Source of the DNA: Clostridia bacterium | GTDB lineage: Bacteria > Bacillota > Clostridia > Christensenellales > Borkfalkiaceae | Assembly (NCBI GenBank): GCA_017620875.1 | Contig: JAGAUH010000047.1 | Location: forward strand, 1 to 8,402 | DNA length: 8,402 nt | Direction: 5' to 3' | Shown: piece after piece, positions 1 through 7,164 of the stretch | Layout: the number at the start of each line of letters is the position of its first letter | Numbering within the stretch: position 1 is the first letter of the stretch | The notes under the pieces: model-generated | What the model saw: the letters and a program-made list of their open reading frames with translations, nothing else | Told to the model about the DNA's origin: nothing | Database searches by the model: none | Made by a program: the position numbers and the translations under genes

Positions 1-97
1 CGACAAATTTTTAAGATTTGGTAGACCTTGTTGGTCACTAAAGTTTAAAAATTTGGCAGTAACGCAGTATTGCGAAGTTTATAGGAAGTTTAAAATT
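1..97. repeat. Non-coding, repeat-rich tail downstream of rseP
   Basis: No gene is visible here. A perfect 10-bp inverted repeat pairs 5-14 (AAATTTTTAA) with 45-54 (TTAAAAATTT). Inside it a small hairpin pairs GACC (24-27) with GGTC (33-36). A second small hairpin, CGCA/TGCG around a GTAT loop, lies at 63-74. The heptamer AAGTTTA occurs three times, at 41-47, 75-81 and 86-92. The segment could be the 3' untranslated end of the rseP transcript, part of an interspersed intergenic repeat that continues beyond the window, or a structured RNA. No canonical GC-rich stem with a U tract follows the rseP stop on the minus strand, so I do not call a terminator. The repeats are seen directly; every function is a guess. 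Confidence 0.4.
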
Positions 98-1492
98 TTA
101 AAAGAATTGCAATATATCTACCATTATAGAAAACCCTAACAACAACACTAACCCGACGCCGTGAATAATTGCTTCTACCTTTTTAGGAACGGGCTTTTTA
201 AATATCCACTCTATAGTGGTAAATATCACCCTAGAACCATCTAAGGCAGGGATAGGTAGCAAGTTGAATACTGCAAGGTTTACGCCGATAAAGGCAATAA
301 TTTCTAAAATATACTCAAAGCCGTAACTTACCACTTGGCTAGTGGTTTTTATTGTGGTAATAGGTCCACCGACACTATTTAAACTAAGTTTTCCCGTTAA
401 AAGTTCGCCAAGGGTTTCTAAAATGGTACCGCCAATTTTAAAAGAATAAACAAAACTTTCGCCTAGCCTTGTAAAGAAAGGCGCTTTATATTTAAAAGAA
501 GAAAGCCTTAAATAAAATGAGGTTTCGAAACCAAATTCTGTTTTTAAAAGATTGTCGTTATATTTTATGCCTTCCCAATTGTGAGGTAAAGTTATGGTTA
601 TAGACTCGCTTAAATTAACAATTTCTGAATTATTAGGTGTCCAATCATTTAAATTTTGCGTATAAAAAGTAATAGTGTCGCCAATAGTATTCTCTATTGT
701 CTTTTCTAAATTTTTATAAATTAGTCGCTCTATAAGTTCTTTTTCATTATAAACCCTAACCAACTTACTTTTGTCTTTAGTTCCGTCCAAAGAAAAATAC
801 AATAAATAATCACCACTGGAAAAAGGCGATTTACTTTCGTCTACAACGCTAAACTCTGTAAAAGTGGCAACGCCTATCGCCTTTAAAAAACTAGCCATAT
901 CACTAGAATTTTTAGCGTTTGCATTATGTTGTAAAGTAAGCGTTTCGGTAATTTCTTTACCGTTTCTTAAAACTTTTACTTTAACGGTATCCCCTGCGGA
1001 AAGCCCGTCTACACTCTTTATTAAATCGGTAGATAAAAAGATTTTTCTGCCGTTAATTTCCAATAGCCCGTCGCCGTCTTGTAAAACTTGAGTATAACTA
1101 GGATTATCGTGCACTTCTACCACCTGATAAACCGCTTTACCATAGCAAGAAAACGTTATTATAATAATAAATAGCGCAAGTATAAAGTTCATAGTAGCGC
1201 CGGCAATTAAAACGAGTATTCTTTGCCAAGGCTTTTTGTTGTTAAACGCGTTAGGATTTTCGTTATCTTCGTCTTCCCCTTCAAAAGCGCAAAACCCACC
1301 TAAAGGAAAGGCTCTTATAGAAAATATTTCGCCGTTTTTCTTTGTCTTTTTTAGTAGTGCAGGCCCCATACCAATAGCAAACTCGTTTATTTTAAACTTA
1401 AAAAGTTTGCCTACTATATAATGACCAAACTCGTGCACGGTTATCATTATAAGTAGTATTAATATAGCGATTAAAATATATAAAAACTTCAT
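98..1492 (-). CDS. rseP: RseP/RasP-type site-2 intramembrane zinc metalloprotease
   Basis: This is a membrane-embedded protease of the M50 (site-2 protease) family, which cleaves transmembrane segments of substrates such as trimmed anti-sigma factors or leftover signal peptides. The zinc site HEFGH lies at residues 20-24 in the first membrane helix. The second metal-ligand motif, NLLPIPALDG, is at 410-419 near the C-terminus. Other family marks are GMGP (41-44), PLGGF (63-67), a membrane helix around 90-115, GPI (376-378) and a last helix near 443-462. A PDZ domain fits residues about 117-188. Residues about 205-330 look like a second, divergent PDZ-like domain and make the protein, at 464 residues, longer than many Bacillota homologues. 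The start ATG overlaps the dxr stop as TAATG, with GGAG at 1500-1503 and a 7-nt spacer, so translation is probably coupled to dxr. The substrate cannot be told from this window. Confidence 0.95.
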   Translation of the reverse strand: MKFLYILIAILILLIMITVHEFGHYIVGKLFKFKINEFAIGMGPALLKKTKKNGEIFSIRAFPLGGFCAFEGEDEDNENPNAFNNKKPWQRILVLIAGATMNFILALFIIIITFSCYGKAVYQVVEVHDNPSYTQVLQDGDGLLEINGRKIFLSTDLIKSVDGLSAGDTVKVKVLRNGKEITETLTLQHNANAKNSSDMASFLKAIGVATFTEFSVVDESKSPFSSGDYLLYFSLDGTKDKSKLVRVYNEKELIERLIYKNLEKTIENTIGDTITFYTQNLNDWTPNNSEIVNLSESITITLPHNWEGIKYNDNLLKTEFGFETSFYLRLSSFKYKAPFFTRLGESFVYSFKIGGTILETLGELLTGKLSLNSVGGPITTIKTTSQVVSYGFEYILEIIAFIGVNLAVFNLLPIPALDGSRVIFTTIEWIFKKPVPKKVEAIIHGVGLVLLLGFSIMVDILQFF

Positions 1493-2622
1493 TAAATATC
1501 TCCAAAAAATTCTTTAACCAAAGCCCTAGATTTTAAATCGGTTTCTAGTAAAACTTGGGTAGAAAGTTGACTTATTTTTATAGTCTTTTGTAAAACGTGG
1601 TCTATTGCGTTAGATATATCGTAAAACTTTATTTTACCTTCTAGATACATTTTTACCGCTTGCTCGTTTGCCCCGTTCATAGCGCAAGGCATATTTCCGC
1701 CGGCTTTAGCACTATCTAGGGCCAATTTAAAGCAAGGAAATTTTACGGTATCTAATTCTTCAAAGGTTAAACTTTTGCCATAAAAATCGTAATCGGCAGT
1801 ACCCGTTTCTAACCTATTAGGATAAGTTAAGGCTAGTTGGATAGGTATTTCCATTGTAGGATAACTTAGTTGAGCCATAGTAACGCCGTCTTTAAAAGCA
1901 ACCATAGAGTGTATTATACTTTGTGGATGAACTACAACTTTTATTTTATCTAAACTAGTGTTAAAAAGCCATTTTGCTTCTATTACTTCTAGCCCCTTAT
2001 TCATCATAGTAGCACAGTCTACGGTTATCTTTTTACCCATTTTCCAATTTGGGTGATTTAAGGCTTTGCTTGCAGGCATTTCGGCTATTTCTTGTTTAGT
2101 CATAGCCCTAAACGCACCGCCACTAGCAGTTAAAAGTAAATGCTTAAATTCTTTATCTCTATTAAAGTTTAAACATTGCCAAATTGCACTATGCTCGCTA
2201 TCCACGGGGATAAGTTCGCCTTTGCCGATTTTAGTAATTAGTTCGCCACCAGATACTAAACTTTCTTTGTTTGCTAGTGCCACCCTTTTATTCATAGAAA
2301 GAGCCGAGTATACTATTTTGTAACCCACAAACCCAGATAACGCAACAAAAACGATATCTGCGTCTTCTAACAAAGCGTGCTCTAAAGAGTTTTGCCCAAA
2401 ATAAAGCGTGGTATCCCCCACTTCTTTAATTTGATTAACCTTTTCTGGATTGGTTATTACCGCAACGCGTGGCTTGTATATATTTATTTGTTTTTCTAGT
2501 TCTTTTGCGTTGTCGTTTGCCGTTAAAGATATAATTTTATACAAATTAGGATATCTATTAACAACGTTTAAAACTTGCGTACCAATAGAACCGGTAGAAC
2601 CAAATAATGCTATTTTAATCAT
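1492..2622 (-). CDS. dxr: 1-deoxy-D-xylulose 5-phosphate reductoisomerase
   Basis: This cytosolic enzyme rearranges and reduces DXP to 2-C-methyl-D-erythritol 4-phosphate with NADPH, the committed step of the MEP isoprenoid pathway. The N-terminal NADPH fold shows GSTGSIG at residues 8-14, followed by ANKES at 117-121. The divalent-metal ligands are D141 and E143 in DSEHSAIW, and E212 in MNKGLE; they match E. coli D150, E152 and E231. The substrate phosphate site includes SGG (167-169), and the flexible active-site loop HPNWKMG is at 190-196. Its 376 residues are close to the usual 380-400 and no key residue is missing. The start is supported by AAAGGA at 2627-2632 with a 4-nt spacer. It lies 75 bases after cdsA, behind a hairpin, and shares one base with rseP. 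Its product feeds the isoprenoid chain used by UppS, encoded two genes upstream. Confidence 0.97.
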   Translation of the reverse strand: MIKIALFGSTGSIGTQVLNVVNRYPNLYKIISLTANDNAKELEKQINIYKPRVAVITNPEKVNQIKEVGDTTLYFGQNSLEHALLEDADIVFVALSGFVGYKIVYSALSMNKRVALANKESLVSGGELITKIGKGELIPVDSEHSAIWQCLNFNRDKEFKHLLLTASGGAFRAMTKQEIAEMPASKALNHPNWKMGKKITVDCATMMNKGLEVIEAKWLFNTSLDKIKVVVHPQSIIHSMVAFKDGVTMAQLSYPTMEIPIQLALTYPNRLETGTADYDFYGKSLTFEELDTVKFPCFKLALDSAKAGGNMPCAMNGANEQAVKMYLEGKIKFYDISNAIDHVLQKTIKISQLSTQVLLETDLKSRALVKEFFGDI

Positions 2623-2637
2623 ATCGTCCTTTTAATA

Positions 2638-2667
2638 AAATTACTCAACAAAACCGTTGAGTAATTT
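2638..2667. terminator. 12-bp perfect hairpin between cdsA and dxr, possible weak terminator
   Basis: AAATTACTCAAC (2638-2649) is exactly complementary to GTTGAGTAATTT (2656-2667) around a 6-nt loop. Read on the minus strand, the operon direction, the stem ends in a short run TTTTATT just before the dxr ribosome binding site. On the plus strand the following bases are also T-rich. The stem has only three G-C pairs, so strong termination is doubtful. A partial terminator, an RNA-processing site or an mRNA 3'-end stabiliser are all possible. The hairpin itself is certain; its role is inferred. Confidence 0.5.
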
Positions 2668-2697
2668 AATTTTATTTCTTTAGTTGATAATTTATTC

Positions 2698-3534
2698 TTA
2701 AATTAAAGTAAATATTAAATAAATAAACGGTACGGTATAAATAATGCCGTCTATTCTATCTAAAATACCGCCGTGACCTGGGATAAGTTTACCCATATCT
2801 TTTATGCCAAGTTGCCTTTTTATAATGCTTTCTACAAGGTCGCCCGTTTCGCATAAAAGCGCGCCAAACAAACCGATAAGTCCAAACAATAACCAGCCTG
2901 GCATTGCTAAATCGTAAGTTAAAATTCCACTTGCCTTTGCTATAAAGTATAGTGCAATTGCACCTACAATTCCGCCAATAAGTCCGCCTATAGCACCGCT
3001 AATAGTCTTTTTAGGGCTAATTTCTGGGCAAAGTTTTTTACCCTTTACGCTAATGCCTACCCAATAAGCAAACGTATCTGCGCAAGGTGGAACTACGAAA
3101 CACATAATTAATGCAACTAGACTATTATACTCAAAGTCGTTTATATACGTCATAGGCAAAAGCAATACCGTTGGATATACCGCGCATACAAGCGAAAAGG
3201 CAAATCCGTCTAGTTTGCTATGCTTATAATCTAAAACCAAAACTGCTAGTTGTAAAAATACGTATCCCGCGCCAACGTAAGCAAAAAGTCTTGCAAAAGA
3301 TACCCCTAAAGAATCGGCAAAAATATACCCTTCGAAAATAAACACGGGTAATAGTCCCGTTAGTATGCTTTGTGCAATACTAAGTTTTTTGCTTGCAAGC
3401 ATAAACTCTAAAGTGCCTGCAATTGCCATAATCCCTATAAACAAACTAAAGTACATAACGTTTAATTGTCTTATAAAAAACATACCTATTATAAGACCAA
3501 TTAAAACCGCACCGGAAATAATTCTTTTAATCAT
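2698..3534 (-). CDS. cdsA: Phosphatidate cytidylyltransferase (CDP-diglyceride synthase)
   Basis: This integral membrane enzyme makes CDP-diacylglycerol from CTP and phosphatidic acid, the branch point to phosphatidylglycerol, cardiolipin and other phospholipids. The sequence is strongly hydrophobic, with about seven or eight probable membrane helices. The family signature is complete at residues 236-263: it starts SIIKRQ, has KD at 245-246, continues PGHGG (252-256), and ends DRIDG (259-263). The second conserved stretch runs from CADTFAYWVG (151-160) through SPKKT (173-177) to SGAIGG (179-184). Length, 278 residues, is normal. The ATG overlaps the uppS stop by four bases (ATGA) and no good Shine-Dalgarno motif precedes it, so it is probably translated by coupling with uppS. 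Its order after uppS is the standard Bacillota arrangement. Confidence 0.96.
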   Translation of the reverse strand: MIKRIISGAVLIGLIIGMFFIRQLNVMYFSLFIGIMAIAGTLEFMLASKKLSIAQSILTGLLPVFIFEGYIFADSLGVSFARLFAYVGAGYVFLQLAVLVLDYKHSKLDGFAFSLVCAVYPTVLLLPMTYINDFEYNSLVALIMCFVVPPCADTFAYWVGISVKGKKLCPEISPKKTISGAIGGLIGGIVGAIALYFIAKASGILTYDLAMPGWLLFGLIGLFGALLCETGDLVESIIKRQLGIKDMGKLIPGHGGILDRIDGIIYTVPFIYLIFTLI

Positions 3535-4214
3535 TTGATATTACCATAGCGTCTATCTCTACCGTCGTACCAAACTAGTGCCTTATCTAATTCTTCTTCG
3601 GAAAAATCCGGCCATAAAACGTCTGTAAAATATAGTTCTGCATAAGCGCTTTGATAAAGTAAAAAGTTACTCAATCTGCTTTCGCCACTAGTTCTTACAA
3701 TAAGGTCTACGTCTGGAAGATTTGCGGTATAAAGATATTTAGAAAATTCTTCTTCTGAAATATCGGAAACGCCTTCCTTTATAATATTGTTTACTGCCCT
3801 AACAATTTCTGTCCTAGAGCCGTAATTTAACGCAATGTTAAGCGTTTTTTGCGTAAAATGGTTGGTTTTTTCTATAACCTTGTCTATTTCTTTTACCAAA
3901 CGTTCTGGCAATTGAGATTTATCCCCAGAGATATTTAACCTTGCCTCGTGCTTAATTAAAGTTTTTGTGTATTTTTTTAAAAACTTTGCAAGCAAATCGA
4001 AAATTTTATCTACTTCTTCTTTTGGTCTAGACCAATTTTCCGTAGAAAAAGCATATAAAGAAACGGCTTTAATATCCCTTTTATAGCAACCGTTTACAAC
4101 GTTATAAATAGCGTCGGCGCCCTTTTGGTGACCAAAAGTTCTTGGTTTACCCCTAAGTTTTGCCCACCTGCCGTTGCCATCCATAATAAAACCAACGTGT
4201 TTAGGTATTTTCAT
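3531..4214 (-). CDS. uppS: Undecaprenyl diphosphate synthase (cis-prenyltransferase)
   Basis: This enzyme condenses isopentenyl diphosphate units onto farnesyl diphosphate to give the C55 undecaprenyl diphosphate carrier for peptidoglycan and other wall polymers. It is soluble and acts at the membrane. FIMDGNGRWA at residues 9-18 holds the catalytic Asp (D12). Next come GHQKG (28-32), FSTENWSRP (56-64), ALNYGSRTE (128-136), the diphosphate-binding RTSGE (174-178) with RLSNFLLYQ (180-188), and ELYF (193-196). At 227 residues it is slightly shorter than many homologues because its N-terminus starts close to the catalytic motif. The start shares one base with the frr stop (TAATG). An AAGGA lies about 14 nt upstream, rather far, so coupling to frr is likely. 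Its stop overlaps the cdsA start. Confidence 0.97.
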   Translation of the reverse strand: MKIPKHVGFIMDGNGRWAKLRGKPRTFGHQKGADAIYNVVNGCYKRDIKAVSLYAFSTENWSRPKEEVDKIFDLLAKFLKKYTKTLIKHEARLNISGDKSQLPERLVKEIDKVIEKTNHFTQKTLNIALNYGSRTEIVRAVNNIIKEGVSDISEEEFSKYLYTANLPDVDLIVRTSGESRLSNFLLYQSAYAELYFTDVLWPDFSEEELDKALVWYDGRDRRYGNIK

Positions 4215-4789
4215 TATACGGTCATTACGTCCTTTTCTTTTTCTTGGCTTAGTTTATCGATAGTGTCTACCATAGAAGAAGTAGTTTTATCTACGTCTTT
4301 TTCCCAATTAGAATATTCGTCTTCGGTAATTTCTTTAGCGGTTTTCATCTTCTTTAAAGCGTCTAAAGTGTCACGTCTTACGTTTCTAATAGCAACTTTA
4401 CTATCTTCTGCCATTTTTTTAACTTGTTTAACTATTTCTTTTCTTCTTTCTTGAGTAAGGTCAGGAAAAACAAGTCTTATAACGTTACCGTCGTTAGAAG
4501 GTGTTAAACCAATATTTGCAATGGTTATACCCTTTTCCATATTTTTAATTAAAGATTTATCCCAAGGTGAAATAACTAAACATTTACCATCTTGAACGGA
4601 AATGTTTGCAGTTTGATTTATAGGCGTCATTTCGCCGTAGTAATCTACTAAAACCTTATCTAAAACGTGTGGGTTTGCTCTACCAATTCTTAATTGGATA
4701 TATTCTTCCTTTAACACGCTAACGGTCTTTTCCATTTTTTCTTCGCTTTCCATAAGAAGCATTTCTACTTGTTCTATATCTACTGCCAT
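4214..4789 (-). CDS. frr: Ribosome recycling factor
   Basis: RRF works with EF-G in the cytosol to split the post-termination ribosome from mRNA and tRNA. The protein is one typical RRF domain of 191 residues, close to the usual 185. Long helices of domain I (about 10-35 and 112-185) flank the small beta domain II (about 36-110). Visible family motifs are RIGRANP at 34-40, ISPWD at 73-77, LTPSNDGNVIR at 95-105, LTQERRKE at 111-118 and the basic VRRD at 137-140. The start is set by AAAGGAG at 4798-4804 with an 8-nt spacer. The gene follows pyrH after 135 bases, as in most bacteria, and its stop overlaps the uppS start. No anomaly was noticed. Confidence 0.97.
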   Translation of the reverse strand: MAVDIEQVEMLLMESEEKMEKTVSVLKEEYIQLRIGRANPHVLDKVLVDYYGEMTPINQTANISVQDGKCLVISPWDKSLIKNMEKGITIANIGLTPSNDGNVIRLVFPDLTQERRKEIVKQVKKMAEDSKVAIRNVRRDTLDALKKMKTAKEITEDEYSNWEKDVDKTTSSMVDTIDKLSQEKEKDVMTV

Positions 4790-4924
4790 TTTTTAGTCTC
4801 CTTTATATTTTTTGGCTAAAAAGTGATATATAGCCTAGTTTTTTATTTTTTACTTAATTTATCTTGTTTAACAATAGGTTAAACGATAACGTTCGACCCA
4901 CTTTATTTAGTGCGAAAAAGACAA
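4790..4924 (-). other. pyrH-frr intergenic region with small inverted repeats
   Basis: This is the longest gap inside the gene block (135 bases). It holds a perfect 7-bp inverted repeat with a 5-nt loop (GTTTAAC 4866-4872, GTTAAAC 4878-4884). A 5-bp stem pairs GGCTA with TAGCC (4814-4835), just upstream of the frr ribosome binding site. A weak 4-bp hairpin lies at 4899-4912, close after the pyrH stop. None has a following U tract, so no terminator is called. I looked for a promoter driving frr and found only an isolated TATATA without a fitting -35, so none is called. Confidence 0.5.
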
Positions 4925-5632
4925 CTAACAAATCCAAGTGCCTAAACTTTCGCCCTTAACTGCTTTTACAATAGCGTTTTCTTCGTCTAAACCAAAGGCT
5001 AAAATAGGAATTTTAGTTTCCATACACATTGTAACCGCCGTTGTATCCATAGCCTTTAAACCTTGCTTAATAAAGTCGATATAAGCAATTTTATCGTACT
5101 TTTTAGCGTTAGGATTTAGTTTAGGATCGCTATCGTAAATACCGTCTATATTTTTAGCAAGAAGTAACACGTCGGCTTTAATTTCCGCCGCCCTTAAACT
5201 TGCCGCAGTATCCGTTGAGAAAAACGGATTACCCGTTCCGCAAGCAAAAATAACTACTCTGCCCTTTTCTAAATGTTTTAGCGCTCTCCTTAAAATGTAA
5301 GGTTCTGCAACTCTGGTAATAGTTAAAGCGGTTTGCACCCTAGTAGGCACGCCCTTTCTTTCGATAGCGTCTTGTAAGGCAAGCGCGTTCATAACGGTAG
5401 CAAGCATACCAATATGGTCGGCTTGGCTACGATCCATTTCGCCACCTTGTCTACCTCTCCAAAAGTTACCGCCACCAACGACAATACCAATTTCTACGCC
5501 AAGTTTTCTCGCTTCTAAAAGTTGGTCTACTACTTTGTCGATATAATCGTGGTCGAATCCGTTACCCTTAGAACCGGATAGCGCTTCTCCGCTAATTTTA
5601 ATAATTACTCTCTTGTATTTTGCTTGACTCAT
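4925..5632 (-). CDS. pyrH: UMP kinase (uridylate kinase)
   Basis: This cytosolic hexameric enzyme phosphorylates UMP to UDP with ATP and is usually allosterically controlled by GTP and UTP. It belongs to the amino-acid-kinase fold. Residue numbers are from the preferred start. KISGEAL (12-18) is the phosphate-binding start, GGGNFWRG (53-60) and DHIGMLAT (72-79) are family-specific, [13 protein letters not shown] (132-144) forms the UMP/phosphoryl site, and [11 protein letters not shown] (160-170) is in the ATP-binding half. An in-frame ATG at 5644 would add four residues, but it has no ribosome binding site. The ATG at 5632 has GGAG six bases upstream, and that GGAG overlaps the earlier ATG, so 5632 is chosen, giving 235 residues. 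It is the only gene here ending in TAG. It begins about 18 bases after the terminator that follows tsf, so its expression must come from readthrough or from a promoter inside tsf. Confidence 0.96.
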   Translation of the reverse strand: MSQAKYKRVIIKISGEALSGSKGNGFDHDYIDKVVDQLLEARKLGVEIGIVVGGGNFWRGRQGGEMDRSQADHIGMLATVMNALALQDAIERKGVPTRVQTALTITRVAEPYILRRALKHLEKGRVVIFACGTGNPFFSTDTAASLRAAEIKADVLLLAKNIDGIYDSDPKLNPNAKKYDKIAYIDFIKQGLKAMDTTAVTMCMETKIPILAFGLDEENAIVKAVKGESLGTWIC

Positions 5633-5649
5633 ATTTTTCTCCATATTTT

Positions 5650-5681
5650 TAAAAAAAGAGGCAAAAAATTATGCCTCTTTT
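5650..5681 (-). terminator. Intrinsic terminator after tsf
   Basis: On the minus strand AAAAGAGGCA (5681-5672) pairs perfectly with TGCCTCTTTT (5663-5654) around an 8-nt loop. The following bases continue as T, giving seven T in a row at 5657-5651. It lies seven bases after the tsf stop codon. The shape is a standard Rho-independent terminator that would end much of the rpsB-tsf transcript. The flanking A run gives it some bidirectional character, although no plus-strand gene lies nearby. Confidence 0.85.
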
Positions 5682-5688
5682 AAATTAA

Positions 5689-6354
5689 TTAGTTCTTTTG
5701 AGCGTTGATTTGCTTTTCTACTTCTGCTGCTAAATCTTCGTTTTTCTTTTCTAATCCTTCACCCATTTCGTAACGAACAAATCTTCTTACGTCGATTTTT
5801 TCTCCGATAACGGCAATAGCAGAAGTGATTAATTCCCCTACTGTTTGGTCAGGATTTTTAACGAATTTTTGGCAAAGTAAACAATTGTCTTGATAGAAAG
5901 TTTTAATTCTTCCTTCTACCATTTTATCGATAATTTTTTCTGGCTTGCCTTCTTCTAATGCTTGAGCCCTTAAAATATCTTTTTCTTTTTGTAATACTTC
6001 TGCAGGAACGTCTGTCTCTTTTACGTAAAGAGGATTAGATGCTGCAATATGAAGAGCAATATCGTGTACTAACTCTTTAAATTGAGGTCCTCTTGCAACG
6101 AAGTCTGATTCGCAGTTAACTTCTAGTAAAACACCAACTGTTCCACCAGCGTGAATATAACTGTCTACAACGCCTTCTGCAGCAATTCTACCTGCTTTTT
6201 TAGCAGCCTTTGCAATTCCTTTTTCTCTTAAATAATCTATTGCTTTTTGAGTATCGCCTTCGCATTCTGCAAGAGCCTTTTTACAGTCCATAACTCCTGC
6301 ACCCGTTAAATTACGAAGTTCCATAACGTCTTTTGCTTTTATTTCGATAGCCAT
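5689..6354 (-). CDS. tsf: Elongation factor Ts, short form
   Basis: EF-Ts is the cytosolic nucleotide-exchange factor that releases GDP from EF-Tu. The N-terminal UBA-like domain covers residues about 1-48, with [17 protein letters not shown] at 12-28. The EF-Tu-contacting motif is DFVAR at 84-88, in the form CESDFVAR where TDFVAR is commoner. The rest is a single core domain with VGELI at 172-176 and RFVRYE at 191-196, ending in a charged tail from about 200. At 221 residues it is the short class, against about 283 in E. coli, which has a larger core. The start has TAAGGAGG at 6361-6368 with a 6-nt spacer. It follows rpsB by 24 bases and is co-transcribed with it. A strong terminator follows. 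Confidence 0.97.
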   Translation of the reverse strand: MAIEIKAKDVMELRNLTGAGVMDCKKALAECEGDTQKAIDYLREKGIAKAAKKAGRIAAEGVVDSYIHAGGTVGVLLEVNCESDFVARGPQFKELVHDIALHIAASNPLYVKETDVPAEVLQKEKDILRAQALEEGKPEKIIDKMVEGRIKTFYQDNCLLCQKFVKNPDQTVGELITSAIAVIGEKIDVRRFVRYEMGEGLEKKNEDLAAEVEKQINAQKN

Positions 6355-6378
6355 TTTTAGCCTCCTTATTATCGTTAA

Positions 6379-7164
6379 TTATTCTGCTTTGTCTTCTGGT
6401 TTAATTTCTTCTACGGCTTCTGCCATAGTTTCTTCTTTAACTTCTGCAGTTTCTTCTACAACGTTTCTTCTAACTGCGTCTGCGCCTTCTTTAGCCTCGA
6501 TAACTGCGTCTGCAATGAAAGAAGCAATTAGGTTTACTGCTCTAATAGCGTCGTCGTTACCAGGGATAACGTAATCTACGTCTTCTGGGTTACAGTTAGT
6601 ATCGGTAATAGCAACTACAGGGATATTTAATTTTTTAGCCTCTGCAACTGCAATATCTTCGCAACTAGGGTCTACAACGAACATAACTCCAGGAATCCTG
6701 TTCATTTCTCTAATTCCGCCTAAGTTAAGAAGTAATTTATCTCTTTCTTTTTTAAGTTCTAAAACTTCTTTTTTAGGAAGTAGGTCAAATTCGCCTAACT
6801 TTTCCATATTGTCAAGTTTATTTAATCTGTCAATTCTCGTTCTGATAGTTTTAAAGTTGGTTAAAGTACCGCCTAACCATCTAGAGTTAATGTAGTACAT
6901 TCCGCATCTTTCTGCTTCTTGCTTAATAGCTTCTTGAGCTTGCTTTTTCGTTCCTACGAATAGTACGTCTTTACCAGCCTTAACGCTTTCTACTACGAAA
7001 TTGTACGCTTCTTCGATTAAATCAACGGTTAATTGTAAGTTTACAATGTGAATACCGTTTCTTTCGCCAAAGATATACTTTGCCATTTTTGGACACCATC
7101 TGCTTGTTGGGTGACCAAAGTGAACGCCTGCTTCTAGCAATTGTTTCATTGATGTTACTGCCAT
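6379..7164 (-). CDS. rpsB: 30S ribosomal protein S2
   Basis: S2 is a late-assembling protein of the small ribosomal subunit, located on the solvent side between head and body. Family motifs are [10 protein letters not shown] (9-18), the [20 protein letters not shown] stretch at 26-41 (here ending IHIV), [10 protein letters not shown] (67-76), WLGGTLTNF (96-104), PGVMFVVDP (158-166) and [12 protein letters not shown] (182-193) with IPGNDDA (200-206). Length is 261 residues, of which the last 30 or so form an acidic, low-complexity tail rich in Glu. The start is supported by GGAGG at 7173-7177 with an 8-nt spacer. It is the first gene of the block, behind its own promoter and a structured leader. 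S2 represses its own operon in some bacteria, and the leader here is a candidate target. Confidence 0.98.
   Translation of the reverse strand: MAVTSMKQLLEAGVHFGHPTSRWCPKMAKYIFGERNGIHIVNLQLTVDLIEEAYNFVVESVKAGKDVLFVGTKKQAQEAIKQEAERCGMYYINSRWLGGTLTNFKTIRTRIDRLNKLDNMEKLGEFDLLPKKEVLELKKERDKLLLNLGGIREMNRIPGVMFVVDPSCEDIAVAEAKKLNIPVVAITDTNCNPEDVDYVIPGNDDAIRAVNLIASFIADAVIEAKEGADAVRRNVVEETAEVKEETMAEAVEEIKPEDKAE

Noticed and set aside
8..19. TTTTTAAGATTT shared with 7300-7311
   Set aside because: A 12-base match of very low complexity in an AT-rich window. Flanks do not match, so it is not taken as a dispersed repeat.
864..2635. Several plus-strand frames of 61-85 codons over rseP and dxr
   Set aside because: All lie inside confidently identified minus-strand genes, have no recognisable motifs and no supporting promoter or ribosome binding site.
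4125..4454. Plus-strand 109-codon open frame over frr and uppS
   Set aside because: It is the antisense shadow of two certain genes; its hydrophobic look follows from reading charged helical codons backwards.
4899..4912. Hairpin CACT/AGTG after pyrH as a terminator
   Set aside because: Only four base pairs and no T tract following on the minus strand.
6389..6574. Plus-strand 61-codon frame rich in Ser and Ala over the 3' end of rpsB
   Set aside because: It is the complement of the acidic, low-complexity S2 tail and has no independent support.
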